From Alphaproteobacteria bacterium (lineage in GTDB: Bacteria; Pseudomonadota; Alphaproteobacteria; Micavibrionales; Micavibrionaceae): DNA of 64,000 nucleotides. The position numbers and the translations under genes are program-made. The stretch lies in the NCBI GenBank assembly GCA_024279035.1, contig JAJRSA010000015.1, positions 1-64,000 on the forward strand, read 5' to 3'. Below the pieces are notes generated by a model. That model searched no databases, was not told the origin of the DNA, and saw only the letters and a list, made by a program, of their open reading frames with translations. Below, in pieces: positions 29,606 through 37,938 of the stretch (position 1 is the first letter of the stretch; each line of letters starts with the position of its first letter).

Positions 29606-29920
29606 TTATAATGAGGTTTCAATGACAGGAGTAGATGAAACAGGATTTTTGCGGGATTCTTCTAAATCAACCTCAAGTCTCTTAATCTCTTTTGTGCTGT
29701 GACGGAGTTTTGAGCGTGTTTTGTGGCCACTGAACCACACCATAACGCCTCCCCAGAAAAACCCCAGTGTGAGAGCGGTTAAAATGATGGCATAGAGGGG
29801 AATATCATAAGGATCATGAAAGAGACTCCATTTCACAGAAACCAGATCAAGATTACTCACACTGAATACAATAACAATCACAGAGACAATAAATGTGAGG
29901 AGCCAACGGAGAATGCCCAT
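29606..29920 (-). CDS. LapA-domain small inner-membrane protein
   Basis: The 104-residue protein has two transmembrane helices (about 5-24 and 42-64) joined by a short loop (DLVSVKWSLFHDPYDIPLY) and a charged coiled-coil tail (KTRSKLRHSTKEIKRLEVDLEESRK). This is the LapA layout; in enterobacteria LapA works with LapB to regulate lipopolysaccharide synthesis. Here it follows ihfB by 18 bp, as in other alphaproteobacteria. No LapB partner is nearby. Confidence 0.8.
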   Translation of the reverse strand: MGILRWLLTFIVSVIVIVFSVSNLDLVSVKWSLFHDPYDIPLYAIILTALTLGFFWGGVMVWFSGHKTRSKLRHSTKEIKRLEVDLEESRKNPVSSTPVIETSL

Positions 29921-29938
29921 CAGGGAGAATCCTCTCTC

Positions 29939-30226
29939 TTATGCGTTCTCGTCGTTAAGACGTTCGCGTAATAATTTTCCTGTTTTGAAGAAAGGCATAG
30001 ATTTTGGTCCAACATCAACACTTTCGCCCGTGCGAGGATTACGCCCGACCCGTGCCGCGCGTTTTTTAACGGAGAAAGCGCCAAAGCCACGCAATTCAAC
30101 ACGGTCTCCATTGACCAAAGCTTGTATAATCTCATCAAAGATCGTGTTTACAATTGTTTCAACATCTCGCAAATAAAGATGGGGGTTGCGTTCTGCCATC
30201 CGCTGAATGAGTTCTGATTTTGTCAT
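29939..30226 (-). CDS. ihfB: Integration host factor subunit beta
   Basis: This 95-residue DNA-bending protein of the HU/IHF family starts [17 protein letters not shown] and contains the beta-arm sequence [17 protein letters not shown]. The proline that intercalates into DNA is in NPRTG. The start and length fit IhfB rather than HU. It normally pairs with IhfA, which is not in this window. In alphaproteobacteria it often follows rpsA; here rpiA and a structured repeat intervene. Confidence 0.95.
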   Translation of the reverse strand: MTKSELIQRMAERNPHLYLRDVETIVNTIFDEIIQALVNGDRVELRGFGAFSVKKRAARVGRNPRTGESVDVGPKSMPFFKTGKLLRERLNDENA

Positions 30227-30330
30227 GGGTCACTCTCTTGTTTCAAAAATGTTTCTAATGTCTATTTATATCATTGTTTTACATGAGAAAGCAAGAGACT
30301 TTGTGATGATAGCTAAATGTTTGAACATCA

Positions 30331-30390
30331 GGGGCGCGACTGCGCCCCCGTCCCGTATGGGACGAAGCCTGCGTGGCATCTGAACGCATA
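30331..30390 (+). repeat. Two-hairpin structured repeat, copy A
   Basis: Hairpin 1 is GGGGCGC-GACT-GCGCCCC (30331-30348). Hairpin 2 is GTCCC-GTAT-GGGAC (30350-30363). They are followed by the conserved tail AAGCCTGCGTGGC (30365-30377) and TGAACG. The second copy at 47400-47463 has the same order and tail, but both stems use different base pairs. It lies 14 bp from the rpiA stop codon, downstream of rpiA, and could act as a terminator, an RNA-stability element or a mobile REP-like unit. Confidence 0.6.
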
Positions 30391-30403
30391 TAAACAGTAT
30401 GAT

Positions 30404-31105
30404 TTAGCCAGAGACTATCTCTGGATTATAGCCTTCAAACAGACCAGACTCAACAACACCTACGATCGACTTGATTATTTTCTCCGTCCCTTTTTCTATA
30501 GTGTCTAGAGAAATATCGAGCAAAAAATTTCCATTTTCGGTGACAACAGGCCCATCTTTTTTTTCTGCAAGTCTGAGATGAATTGCTTTTGGAGACAGAA
30601 GATCTTCCAGTTGTTCTTTGACAAGATTGAGCGCATCAGGAACAACTTCAACAGGAATAGGGAATTTCTGCCCTAGTTTCTCTACAAGTTTTGTTTTATC
30701 TGCAATGATGACAGCCTGTTTTGCGGCGCTCATAATAAGCTTTTCTCTAAATAATGCACCGCCTCGTCCTTTGATCAAACGAAGGTCTGAGTCAATTTCA
30801 TCAGCCCCATCAAAGCACCAATCCGGTCTTTTTTCTAATAAGCTCGCCATAGGGAGATTTAAGAACGCACAGACCATTTCTATTTCTCGTGAGGTTGGAA
30901 TGAGCGTCACATTAATGTTTTCCGCCTCACAGCGATCTGCAATGGCTTGCAACGTCAAGAAGCACGTTGATCCTGAGCCTGCTCCCACAATGTCGTCATT
31001 GGTGAGTCTCATTGCCAATTTCTGTGCAATTGCGGATTTTTCCTCAAAGTTAGAAATTTCCTTATTCCATGTATCTCTATTATAAAAATGGGTGTCCCAC
31101 GTCAT
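30404..31105 (-). CDS. rpiA: Ribose-5-phosphate isomerase A
   Basis: RpiA interconverts ribose-5-phosphate and ribulose-5-phosphate in the pentose phosphate pathway. Motifs in order are VGAGSGST (phosphate-binding), FDGADEIDSDLRLIKGRGGAL (catalytic Asp and Glu) and IIADKTKLVEKLG. The length (233) is normal. It starts at an ATG preceded by a GGAG-type site and is transcribed leftward between rpsA and ihfB, separated from rpsA by a bidirectional terminator. Confidence 0.95.
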   Translation of the reverse strand: MTWDTHFYNRDTWNKEISNFEEKSAIAQKLAMRLTNDDIVGAGSGSTCFLTLQAIADRCEAENINVTLIPTSREIEMVCAFLNLPMASLLEKRPDWCFDGADEIDSDLRLIKGRGGALFREKLIMSAAKQAVIIADKTKLVEKLGQKFPIPVEVVPDALNLVKEQLEDLLSPKAIHLRLAEKKDGPVVTENGNFLLDISLDTIEKGTEKIIKSIVGVVESGLFEGYNPEIVSG

Positions 31106-31156
31106 TTTGCTCTCCTGAGTGTGTGTCTCTTACTATAACTTTATACGCACTATCAT

Positions 31157-31187
31157 TAAAAAAGCCAGCATAGAAGCTGGCTTTTTA
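31157..31187 (-). terminator. Bidirectional-looking intrinsic terminator after rpsA
   Basis: AGCCAGC (31163-31169) pairs with GCTGGCT (31176-31182) over a 6-nt loop, with A-run upstream and T-run downstream on both strands. On the minus strand it ends the rpsA transcript 28 bp after its stop and shields rpiA. Confidence 0.8.
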
Positions 31188-31209
31188 TATTCTTTATGGA
31201 GACTCAAAT

Positions 31210-32925
31210 TTACTTTGAGTCTTTTGGCTTGTCTTGAAGCGCAGCACCAAGGATATCACCCAAAGACGCCCCTGATTCGGTAGATCCGAACTCTTCGAGC
31301 GCTTGTTTGTCTTCCTCAAGCTCACGGGCTTTAATGGAGAGATCAACCTTACGGTTTTTCGCATCAACCGAAAGCACCTTCGCATCAATTTTTTCACCAA
31401 TCGCAAAACGGTCTGTGCGTTGCTCAGAACGCTCACGGGAGAGATCAGCCTTCTTGATCGTTCCAACCACACTGTCATTCACGCTCACTCTTACGAGTGT
31501 TGCCTTCACTTCAGTGATCATTCCTGTGACGATAGCCCCTTTGAAGACTCCCTCCATAGCGCCTTGAAAAGGATCATCTGACAATTGCTTAATGCCAAGC
31601 GCAACGCGCTCATTATCAGAATTGATGTCCAAAATTTTCACTTCAATATCCTGCCCTTTTTCAAAAGCTTTTAAAGCATTTTCAGAGGAATCCTCCCATG
31701 AAATATCAGACAAGTGAACCATGCCGTCAATATCTTCTCCGACACCAATAAACATACCAAATTCTGTAATATTATTGATTGGACCTTTGACAATATCGCC
31801 AACTTTACGCTCAGCTTCAAAGGCAACCCAAGGATTTTCAAGAGCTTGTTTAATACCCAGAGAAATCCGACGTTTTTCTGTATCAACGTCCAGAACAACA
31901 ACATCAACTTCCTGAGATTTAGATACAAGCTTGCTTGGGTGGATGTTTTTCTTTGTCCAAGACATTTCAGACACATGAACAAGACCTTCAATTCCGCCTT
32001 CAAGCTCAACAAACGCACCGTAATCAGTGATATTTGTGATCCGTCCAGTAAATTTTTCACCTTTCACGTATTTTTTCTCGAAGCCATCCCAAGGATCAGA
32101 TTCAAGTTGTTTCATGCCCAGAGAAATTCGTCCACTTTCCTGATTAAAGCGAATGACCTGTACTTCAATTGTTTGACCAACGGTCAAAACGTCTGATGGG
32201 TGATTAACGCGTTTCCAAGAGAGATCTGTGACATGAAGAAGTCCATCGACGCCCCCAAGATCCACGAATGCACCATAATCTGTGATGTTTTTAACAACAC
32301 CCTCAAGAACAGCGCCTTCTGCTATATTCTCTAGAATTTCGCTACGGATTTCCGCACGACTTTCTTCAAGAATAGCACGACGAGAGACAACAATGTTCCC
32401 GCGTGGGCGATCCATTTTCAAAATCACGAATGGCTGAGGCACATCCATCAAAGGCGCAATGTCTTTGATCGGACGGATATCCACTTGGCTTCCTGGCAAG
32501 AACGCAATAGCGCCTCCAAGATCCACAGTGAACCCCCCTTTCACACGGTTAAAGATAACCCCTGTGACTTTTTCTTCTTTCTCATGTGATTTTTCAAGCT
32601 CAGTCCAGACTTCTTCACGACGCGCTTTTTCACGAGACAATGACGTCAGGCCATCACGACCCTCCATCCGCTCCACAAACACTTCGATCACATCTCCCAT
32701 GTTTATTTCAGGACTTTGTCCTGGGAGTGAAAACTCACGCAAGGGAATGCGTCCTTCAGATTTCAAGCCTACATCAACAATCGCGAATTCTGTATCAATG
32801 TTAACAACAGTTCCGTTAACAACAGATCCCTCGATTGATTTATTATCATTAAATATTTCTCCTAAGAGAGCCGCGAACTCAAGCGAGCCCTCGCGGTCTT
32901 TTAAATTTGCAGCAATATGTGCCAT
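31210..32925 (-). CDS. rpsA: 30S ribosomal protein S1
   Basis: S1 unwinds and docks mRNA on the 30S subunit. Six S1 (OB-fold) domains run from about residue 30 to 545, the repeated GAFVDLGGVDGLLHVTDLSW and GAFVELEGGIEGLVHVSEMSW units being the clearest. The C-terminus is acidic. The start is taken at the ATG at 32925 (MAHIAANLKDREG), giving 571 residues; a longer frame to 32982 adds 19 residues unlike S1. An AAAGGAAA lies about 10 nt upstream. The leader holds a nested hairpin (32977-33008). Confidence 0.96.
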   Translation of the reverse strand: MAHIAANLKDREGSLEFAALLGEIFNDNKSIEGSVVNGTVVNIDTEFAIVDVGLKSEGRIPLREFSLPGQSPEINMGDVIEVFVERMEGRDGLTSLSREKARREEVWTELEKSHEKEEKVTGVIFNRVKGGFTVDLGGAIAFLPGSQVDIRPIKDIAPLMDVPQPFVILKMDRPRGNIVVSRRAILEESRAEIRSEILENIAEGAVLEGVVKNITDYGAFVDLGGVDGLLHVTDLSWKRVNHPSDVLTVGQTIEVQVIRFNQESGRISLGMKQLESDPWDGFEKKYVKGEKFTGRITNITDYGAFVELEGGIEGLVHVSEMSWTKKNIHPSKLVSKSQEVDVVVLDVDTEKRRISLGIKQALENPWVAFEAERKVGDIVKGPINNITEFGMFIGVGEDIDGMVHLSDISWEDSSENALKAFEKGQDIEVKILDINSDNERVALGIKQLSDDPFQGAMEGVFKGAIVTGMITEVKATLVRVSVNDSVVGTIKKADLSRERSEQRTDRFAIGEKIDAKVLSVDAKNRKVDLSIKARELEEDKQALEEFGSTESGASLGDILGAALQDKPKDSK

Positions 32926-32976
32926 AGGTATTAGTTTCCTTTCAAGGATTAAATAGAGGTGAGTGTCCACATTTTC

Positions 32977-33008
32977 CCGCAACCAAAGAAACCTTTGACC
33001 GCGTGCGG
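32977..33008 (-). promoter_or_regulatory. Nested hairpin in the rpsA leader
   Basis: CCGCA (32977-32981) pairs with TGCGG (33004-33008), and inside it CAAAG (32984-32988) pairs with CTTTG (32993-32997). It lies 52-83 nt upstream of the rpsA ATG. S1 represses its own mRNA in other bacteria through structured leaders, so an autoregulatory role is plausible but inferred. Confidence 0.4.
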
Positions 33009-33057
33009 AAGAAACACCTGCTATGGGTTATGCAGTTTTTTTCAATAAATGCAAGGA

Positions 33058-33714
33058 TTAAAGCCTCTTGCGACGAATAATCTCTAAAGAGCGCTCTAAA
33101 ACCTCTTGAGCCGTCATAGTCGATGTATTGAGAATGACAGCATCTTCGGCAGGGCGTGTAGGGGCAATTGACCGCCCACTATCCCGCCCATCACGAATAT
33201 GAAGTTGTTTTAAAATATCCTCATAATCAGCGGGAATCTTTTTATCTTTAAGCTGTTTAAAACGCCGTTGGGCTCTCACCTCTGAACTAGCATCAATAAA
33301 GAGCTTTACATCGGCATTAGGGCAAATCACTGTGCCGATATCTCGCCCTTCCATAACCACGCCTGCACAAGGGTGTGTCGAAAAATCTTGTTGGAGCATA
33401 AAGAGAATGTCTCGCACCTCTTGAACGGCGGCAACTTCGGACGCTCCTTTTGACACTCTCTCCGTCCGAATGGTTGGATCATTTTGAAGAGAGAGATCGT
33501 AATTCTTATGGAGGAGATGAGCCGCCTGAACAGCTTCCTTTTCTTGTGCAGGATCTAACCCTTGATCAAGGGCTGTTTTGGCCACACCTCTATATAATGC
33601 CCCTGTGTCCATATATTCAAACCCCAGAGCCTGCGCAATTTTCGAGGCCAAAGTCCCCTTCCCGCTTGCTGTTGGGCCATCAATTGCAATAATAAAAGGA
33701 GGTTTTTGGAACAT
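33058..33714 (-). CDS. cmk: Cytidylate kinase
   Basis: Cmk phosphorylates CMP and dCMP. The P-loop GPTASGKGTLA lies at 13-23, the CMP-binding YMDTGALYRGVA at 35-46, and VMEGRDIGTVICPNAD near 120-135. At 218 residues it has the normal length. The gene sits between aroA and rpsA in the order aroA-cmk-rpsA conserved across Proteobacteria; it begins 3 bp after the aroA stop. Confidence 0.96.
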   Translation of the reverse strand: MFQKPPFIIAIDGPTASGKGTLASKIAQALGFEYMDTGALYRGVAKTALDQGLDPAQEKEAVQAAHLLHKNYDLSLQNDPTIRTERVSKGASEVAAVQEVRDILFMLQQDFSTHPCAGVVMEGRDIGTVICPNADVKLFIDASSEVRAQRRFKQLKDKKIPADYEDILKQLHIRDGRDSGRSIAPTRPAEDAVILNTSTMTAQEVLERSLEIIRRKRL

Positions 33715-33717
33715 GGT

Positions 33718-35085
33718 CTAACGCAAATGTTTAATTTTTTCATGAGAGAAATCAATAGGATCTATAGCTTGTGCTTCCACAGTATGAAAACATGCCCCAA
33801 TGTCATTCATCGACTCAATAAAGTTCGGAAAAGACGTCAGAATAGGAGAGGCGTCATCAATTGTGATGGGGTCGTCTGTTACTGTGCCCAAAACAAGAAA
33901 ACTCATCGCAATACGGTGATCAAGAGCCGTTTCTATGGTTACCCCTCCCCGAGGTGGAGCACCCGTACCATGAATGATCAATGTATCCTCGCCTTCTTCT
34001 AACTGTACGCCACATTGCGTCAAGCCCTTGGCCATGACTGCCAAACGATCGCTTTCTTTCACGCGAAGCTCTGCTAACCCGCTCATCATACTTATGCCGT
34101 CTGCACAGGCAGCCGCCACTGCAAAAATAGGAAATTCATCAATCATAGAGGGGACACGATTGGCAGGAACGTTTACTCCCTTTAAGGGACTGCCTTTAAT
34201 GATAAGATCCGCGACTACTTCGCCTCCTTGTGTGCGTTTGTTTTTCAAAGTAATGTCTGCGCCCATCTCAATCAGCGTTTCATATAAACCAAACCGTCGT
34301 GCATTGATCCCAATATTATTTAAAGATACTTCTGCGCCCTCAGAGAGCAGAGCTGCAACAGTGGGGAAAGCCGCAGAACTCGGGTCTGCAGGCACATCAA
34401 TGGCACATCCTTCCAGAAATTGGCCACCTTCGAGTGCAATCTCCAACCCTTTTGTGTTAATGGTCACTCCAAATGCCCCAAGCATCGTTTCTGTATAATC
34501 TCGGGTCAGTTCCAATTCTGTAATATGTGTTGTCCCTTTGGCGTTTAATCCTGCCAAAAGCAGCGCTGATTTGACCTGTGCAGAGGCAACGGGAAGTTTG
34601 TATGTGATGGCATTAAGAGTCTTTGATCCTGTAAGAGTCAAAGGCAAACACCCTGTTTCATTATCCCCAAAAGACGCCCCCATCTGACGGAGAGGCTCAA
34701 CAACACGATTCATAGGCCGTTTGGACAAAGACTCATCACCTATAAACGTCGCCGTGACATCATGTCCTGCAACCAATCCCATGAGAAGACGCGTAGATGT
34801 TCCACTATTGCCCATGTTCAACGGGTTTTGGGGAGATTTAAATCCTTTGGAGCCAACCCCTTGAATACTCCAGACCCCATCCCCTCTATCAGTAATTTTT
34901 GTCCCCAGCGCTCTCAATGCATTGGCGGTACACAGAACATCTCCACTGTTTAAAAGCCCATACACCAAAGTTTCCCCCTCCGAAATCGCTCCAAACATAA
35001 GCGCACGATGAGAAATGGACTTGTCTCCAGGAACACGAATATGCCCCTGAAGAGAGGATGATTTTGAGGAAATAATACTGTTCAT
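33718..35085 (-). CDS. aroA: 3-phosphoshikimate 1-carboxyvinyltransferase (EPSP synthase)
   Basis: AroA transfers enolpyruvyl from PEP to shikimate-3-phosphate in chorismate biosynthesis. Motifs seen: VPGDKSISHRALM, LNMGNSGTSTRLLMGL, the GDESLSKRPMNR region, and LRVKESDRLAVMAKGL. The open frame reaches a TTG at 35112, but the ATG at 35085 gives the usual N-terminus (455 residues). No ribosome-binding site precedes that ATG; instead TATAAT ends 7 nt before it, so the mRNA may be leaderless. The sequence 96-102 region (GNSGTS) resembles class II bacterial enzymes, but I do not assign a class. Confidence 0.95.
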   Translation of the reverse strand: MNSIISSKSSSLQGHIRVPGDKSISHRALMFGAISEGETLVYGLLNSGDVLCTANALRALGTKITDRGDGVWSIQGVGSKGFKSPQNPLNMGNSGTSTRLLMGLVAGHDVTATFIGDESLSKRPMNRVVEPLRQMGASFGDNETGCLPLTLTGSKTLNAITYKLPVASAQVKSALLLAGLNAKGTTHITELELTRDYTETMLGAFGVTINTKGLEIALEGGQFLEGCAIDVPADPSSAAFPTVAALLSEGAEVSLNNIGINARRFGLYETLIEMGADITLKNKRTQGGEVVADLIIKGSPLKGVNVPANRVPSMIDEFPIFAVAAACADGISMMSGLAELRVKESDRLAVMAKGLTQCGVQLEEGEDTLIIHGTGAPPRGGVTIETALDHRIAMSFLVLGTVTDDPITIDDASPILTSFPNFIESMNDIGACFHTVEAQAIDPIDFSHEKIKHLR

Positions 35086-35091
35086 TTGTCC

Positions 35092-35097
35092 ATTATA
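35092..35097 (-). promoter_or_regulatory. -10 box placing the aroA transcription start on its ATG
   Basis: TATAAT on the minus strand ends 7 nt before the aroA ATG (35085), and no Shine-Dalgarno lies between. Only a weak -35 (TTGTTC, 35117-35122, 19-bp spacing) is visible. Confidence 0.4.
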
Positions 35098-35142
35098 TAC
35101 ACAGACATTCAAGAAAGAACAAGGGAGGAGAGAGGGAAAAGC

Positions 35143-37317
35143 CTACGCCTCAAAATGATCAAATGAACCTGAATAATTCTCAATAAATTTTATAAATTCA
35201 TTGTCTGGAACGGCGCGTGAATAGCGGAATCCTTGAACTTCATCACATCCTTGATCCATTAAGAATTTCTGATGCTCAAATGTCTCCACACCTTCCGCGA
35301 TAACTTTAAGGTTAAGAGCATGTCCAAGAGTAATAATGGTACTAGCTATGGAGGCATCATTATCATCTATCAACGCATTCCTGATAAAAGATTGATCAAT
35401 TTTGAGGCGATCAATTGGGAAACGACGAAGATAGGACAAAGAGGAATAGCCTGTTCCGAAATCATCAATTGCAAGCTCTACTCCAAGAGCATGAAGCTCT
35501 TTCAGGATTTTGACGGTATGGTCAATATCATCCATAAAAGCACTTTCTGTCACTTCTAATTCAAGGAGGTGAGGCTGAATTTTTGTTTCCTTCAAAATAT
35601 TTCGTGTGTAAGCAACGATATCACTTTGTTGAAATTGAACACCAGAGACATTGACAGCAATACGAATATCTTGCCCACTATCATGCCATTTTTTAGCGGT
35701 CTGGCAGGCTTTTCTTAGAACCCATTCGCCGATCGGTACAATGAGACCAGACTGTTCGGCCACGGGAATAAACTCACCGGGCGAAATCCATTGTCCTCCT
35801 TCTTTACTTTGGTCTGGTTTCCACCACCGAAGAAGAGCCTCTGCACCAATAACTTTACCCGTATTAAGATCAAGCTGAGGTTGAAAATTAAGGCTTAACT
35901 GATCTGTTTCAATGGCATCCCTAAGATCACGCAACATTTGGAAGCGGGCTTGTACAGCCTGATCAAAATCTTCCATGTATTCACGGTAATTATCACGTCC
36001 TGCTTCTTTTGCACGGTTAAGTGCAATATGTGCATTTTTAAGAATTTGATCTGGTTCGAATCCATCATCAGGAAACGTAGAGACACCAAGAGAGGCGCGA
36101 ATTTGAAAATCTTCATTAAAGACAGAAAATGGTGCCATACGGATCAAGGAAAGTACTTTTTCCGCGGCCTGTTTCGAGCTCTTCATTGTCCCAGAGAGAG
36201 GCATTTTAATAGAAAACTCATCCTCTCCTATTCGCGCGACAATCGCCGTTTCGGGTAATGAAGATCTCAATCTGAGACCCACAGATTTTAAAATGGCATC
36301 TCCAACATTATGCCCCATTGAATCATTGATATCTTTGAAATGATCAATATCAAGAGTAATAATGGCACATCTGAGATTTTTCTTATATGGCGTATTCTCT
36401 TCTCGTTTTCCAAATTCTGCAAGTTTTTCAAGAAAGTTAATACGATTTGGAAGCCCTGTTAAAGGATCAAAGTAAGCAAGTTTGTGAATTTGATCTTGCG
36501 CTCTGTTTTTGATTTCATAGATATTCTTTGCGTTTTGCTGAATAAGCTCCTGTGCAAGAAAAATTACATTTCCAATTTCATCCTTTTTTGAAAAAGGGGA
36601 CGGTTCAACATTTGGGTTTTCAGGATTTTGGGACGCAAGTGCTAAATTTTTCTGAAGAAATATAATAGGCTCAAGCAACCATTTTCCAAGCGCCATCATC
36701 AAAACAACTGTCACAAAAGCAGACATAAGAAGCATAATGAGGATTGTCTGTTTGACATGATTTCTGATATCTTGTGCAACACGAGTAGAATCCAGACGGA
36801 TGACCATATAATAAGGCTGGCTATTTAAATCTCGTGGACGAAGAATTATTTCATAATTTTTCCCGTTTTGACTACGGTATGTCTTATCTAGATCTCGCGC
36901 ACCACTCATGAATATATTGGTCGGCTCCCCTCTGTACCCCAACAGATTAAAATCCAGAGAATAAACAGAAAAACCACTGATGGGCGTGTGCGCAATCAAT
37001 CGTTGCATCTCACCATTATCGAACGGCATCGCAAGTCTGCCTGTATGTTTATAATTCAATGTTGGAATAATCGCTGTTCTCGCACTTTTCTCAAGCACAT
37101 GTAGCTTAGACATCTCATAATCATTCAGGGTAACTGCAAGAATAGCAGCCTGCACAGCCATAATCGTTAGGAAGACTGCAAAAGCAACGCGCCAACTTAA
37201 CTGGCTTCTCCAGAGTTGTCCTCCTGATGTCAGAAGCGTTATTATGTTCGTTTTTAATGTAGTTCCAGATTTATCAGACGAGCGTGTCTTCAATTTCGTC
37301 ACAGTAAAGTTTGACAT
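35143..37317 (-). CDS. Membrane-bound GGDEF/EAL protein (cyclic di-GMP turnover)
   Basis: The 724-residue protein has an N-terminal helix (about 44-66), a periplasmic sensor region, a second helix (about 190-212) with a HAMP-like linker, a GGDEF domain (DPLTGLPNRINFLEKL to about 455) and an EAL domain to the end. The diguanylate cyclase signature reads GEDEF instead of GG[DE]EF, so cyclase activity is doubtful. The EAL domain keeps EALLRWW, ELEVTESAF, DDFGTGYSSLSYLRRFP, KIDQSFI and IAEGVET, so phosphodiesterase activity on cyclic di-GMP is likely. It is monocistronic, between aroA and the DUF2726 gene. Confidence 0.88.
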   Translation of the reverse strand: MSNFTVTKLKTRSSDKSGTTLKTNIITLLTSGGQLWRSQLSWRVAFAVFLTIMAVQAAILAVTLNDYEMSKLHVLEKSARTAIIPTLNYKHTGRLAMPFDNGEMQRLIAHTPISGFSVYSLDFNLLGYRGEPTNIFMSGARDLDKTYRSQNGKNYEIILRPRDLNSQPYYMVIRLDSTRVAQDIRNHVKQTILIMLLMSAFVTVVLMMALGKWLLEPIIFLQKNLALASQNPENPNVEPSPFSKKDEIGNVIFLAQELIQQNAKNIYEIKNRAQDQIHKLAYFDPLTGLPNRINFLEKLAEFGKREENTPYKKNLRCAIITLDIDHFKDINDSMGHNVGDAILKSVGLRLRSSLPETAIVARIGEDEFSIKMPLSGTMKSSKQAAEKVLSLIRMAPFSVFNEDFQIRASLGVSTFPDDGFEPDQILKNAHIALNRAKEAGRDNYREYMEDFDQAVQARFQMLRDLRDAIETDQLSLNFQPQLDLNTGKVIGAEALLRWWKPDQSKEGGQWISPGEFIPVAEQSGLIVPIGEWVLRKACQTAKKWHDSGQDIRIAVNVSGVQFQQSDIVAYTRNILKETKIQPHLLELEVTESAFMDDIDHTVKILKELHALGVELAIDDFGTGYSSLSYLRRFPIDRLKIDQSFIRNALIDDNDASIASTIITLGHALNLKVIAEGVETFEHQKFLMDQGCDEVQGFRYSRAVPDNEFIKFIENYSGSFDHFEA

Positions 37318-37431
37318 TCATTCTAATCCCTTTTGAGCCCTCAATATTGGATGGCTAGCTACTCACTAGAAACCACGCACTATTAAAATTCTACATAAAT
37401 ATAGTTAAATTTTAGTTTATTTATTAGGGAA

Positions 37432-37938
37432 TTATAATATATTTTTTTTAATATTTCCAACGATAAGTTTTTGATTATACATATCTTTTACAAGAATTCG
37501 TATCAGAGGGACGCGTGCTGCCACAAGGGCTTTATTCACAAAAATATCACGACGTTGGCGATGGGCCTGATCGTGAGAAGGGTCGTCAAGCTCTATACAC
37601 AGCTTGATATCTGCCGTATGAGGATCAAAAAGGACGAAGTCTATGTGTTTCGAAGAAATTTGTGGGCCATATCCTTTTTGCCAGTTCCTCTCTGTACAAT
37701 TGATAATGTCCGCAAGACGCACTTGAGGAGCAATTTCAAGGCTAAAAGGTAAACCCGATAAGGATTTTTTGCAGATCTGTGAAAGTATTTTATAAAATTT
37801 TAGTTCCGTTTGGGTTAAAAGTGTTTGGCGTGCAAAATAAGGATCTTGTTTTTGTCCCAAAAATGAATAGGCAACAGCAAAAATCAGGACACTCACACAT
37901 CCTCCCACAACCCATTCTATAGGAACAGGATTAAACAT
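37432..37938 (-). CDS. DUF2726-domain protein with one N-terminal membrane helix
   Basis: At 168 residues, it has an N-terminal hydrophobic helix (WVVGGCVSVLIFAVAYSFLG), then the DUF2726 core: LLTQTELKFYKIL, APQVRLADIINC, HIDFVLFDPHTADIKLCIELDDPSHD and RRDIFVNKALVAARVPLIRI. The D...E-x-D/H arrangement resembles the restriction-endonuclease-like fold that DUF2726 shares, suggesting nucleic-acid binding or cleavage; the function is not established. It overlaps the pyrC stop by 8 nt, so it is coupled to pyrC. Confidence 0.75.
   Translation of the reverse strand: MFNPVPIEWVVGGCVSVLIFAVAYSFLGQKQDPYFARQTLLTQTELKFYKILSQICKKSLSGLPFSLEIAPQVRLADIINCTERNWQKGYGPQISSKHIDFVLFDPHTADIKLCIELDDPSHDQAHRQRRDIFVNKALVAARVPLIRILVKDMYNQKLIVGNIKKNIL

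Noticed and set aside
32459-32956. A 165-codon frame antisense to rpsA
   Set aside because: It mirrors the repeated S1 domains and carries no independent signals.
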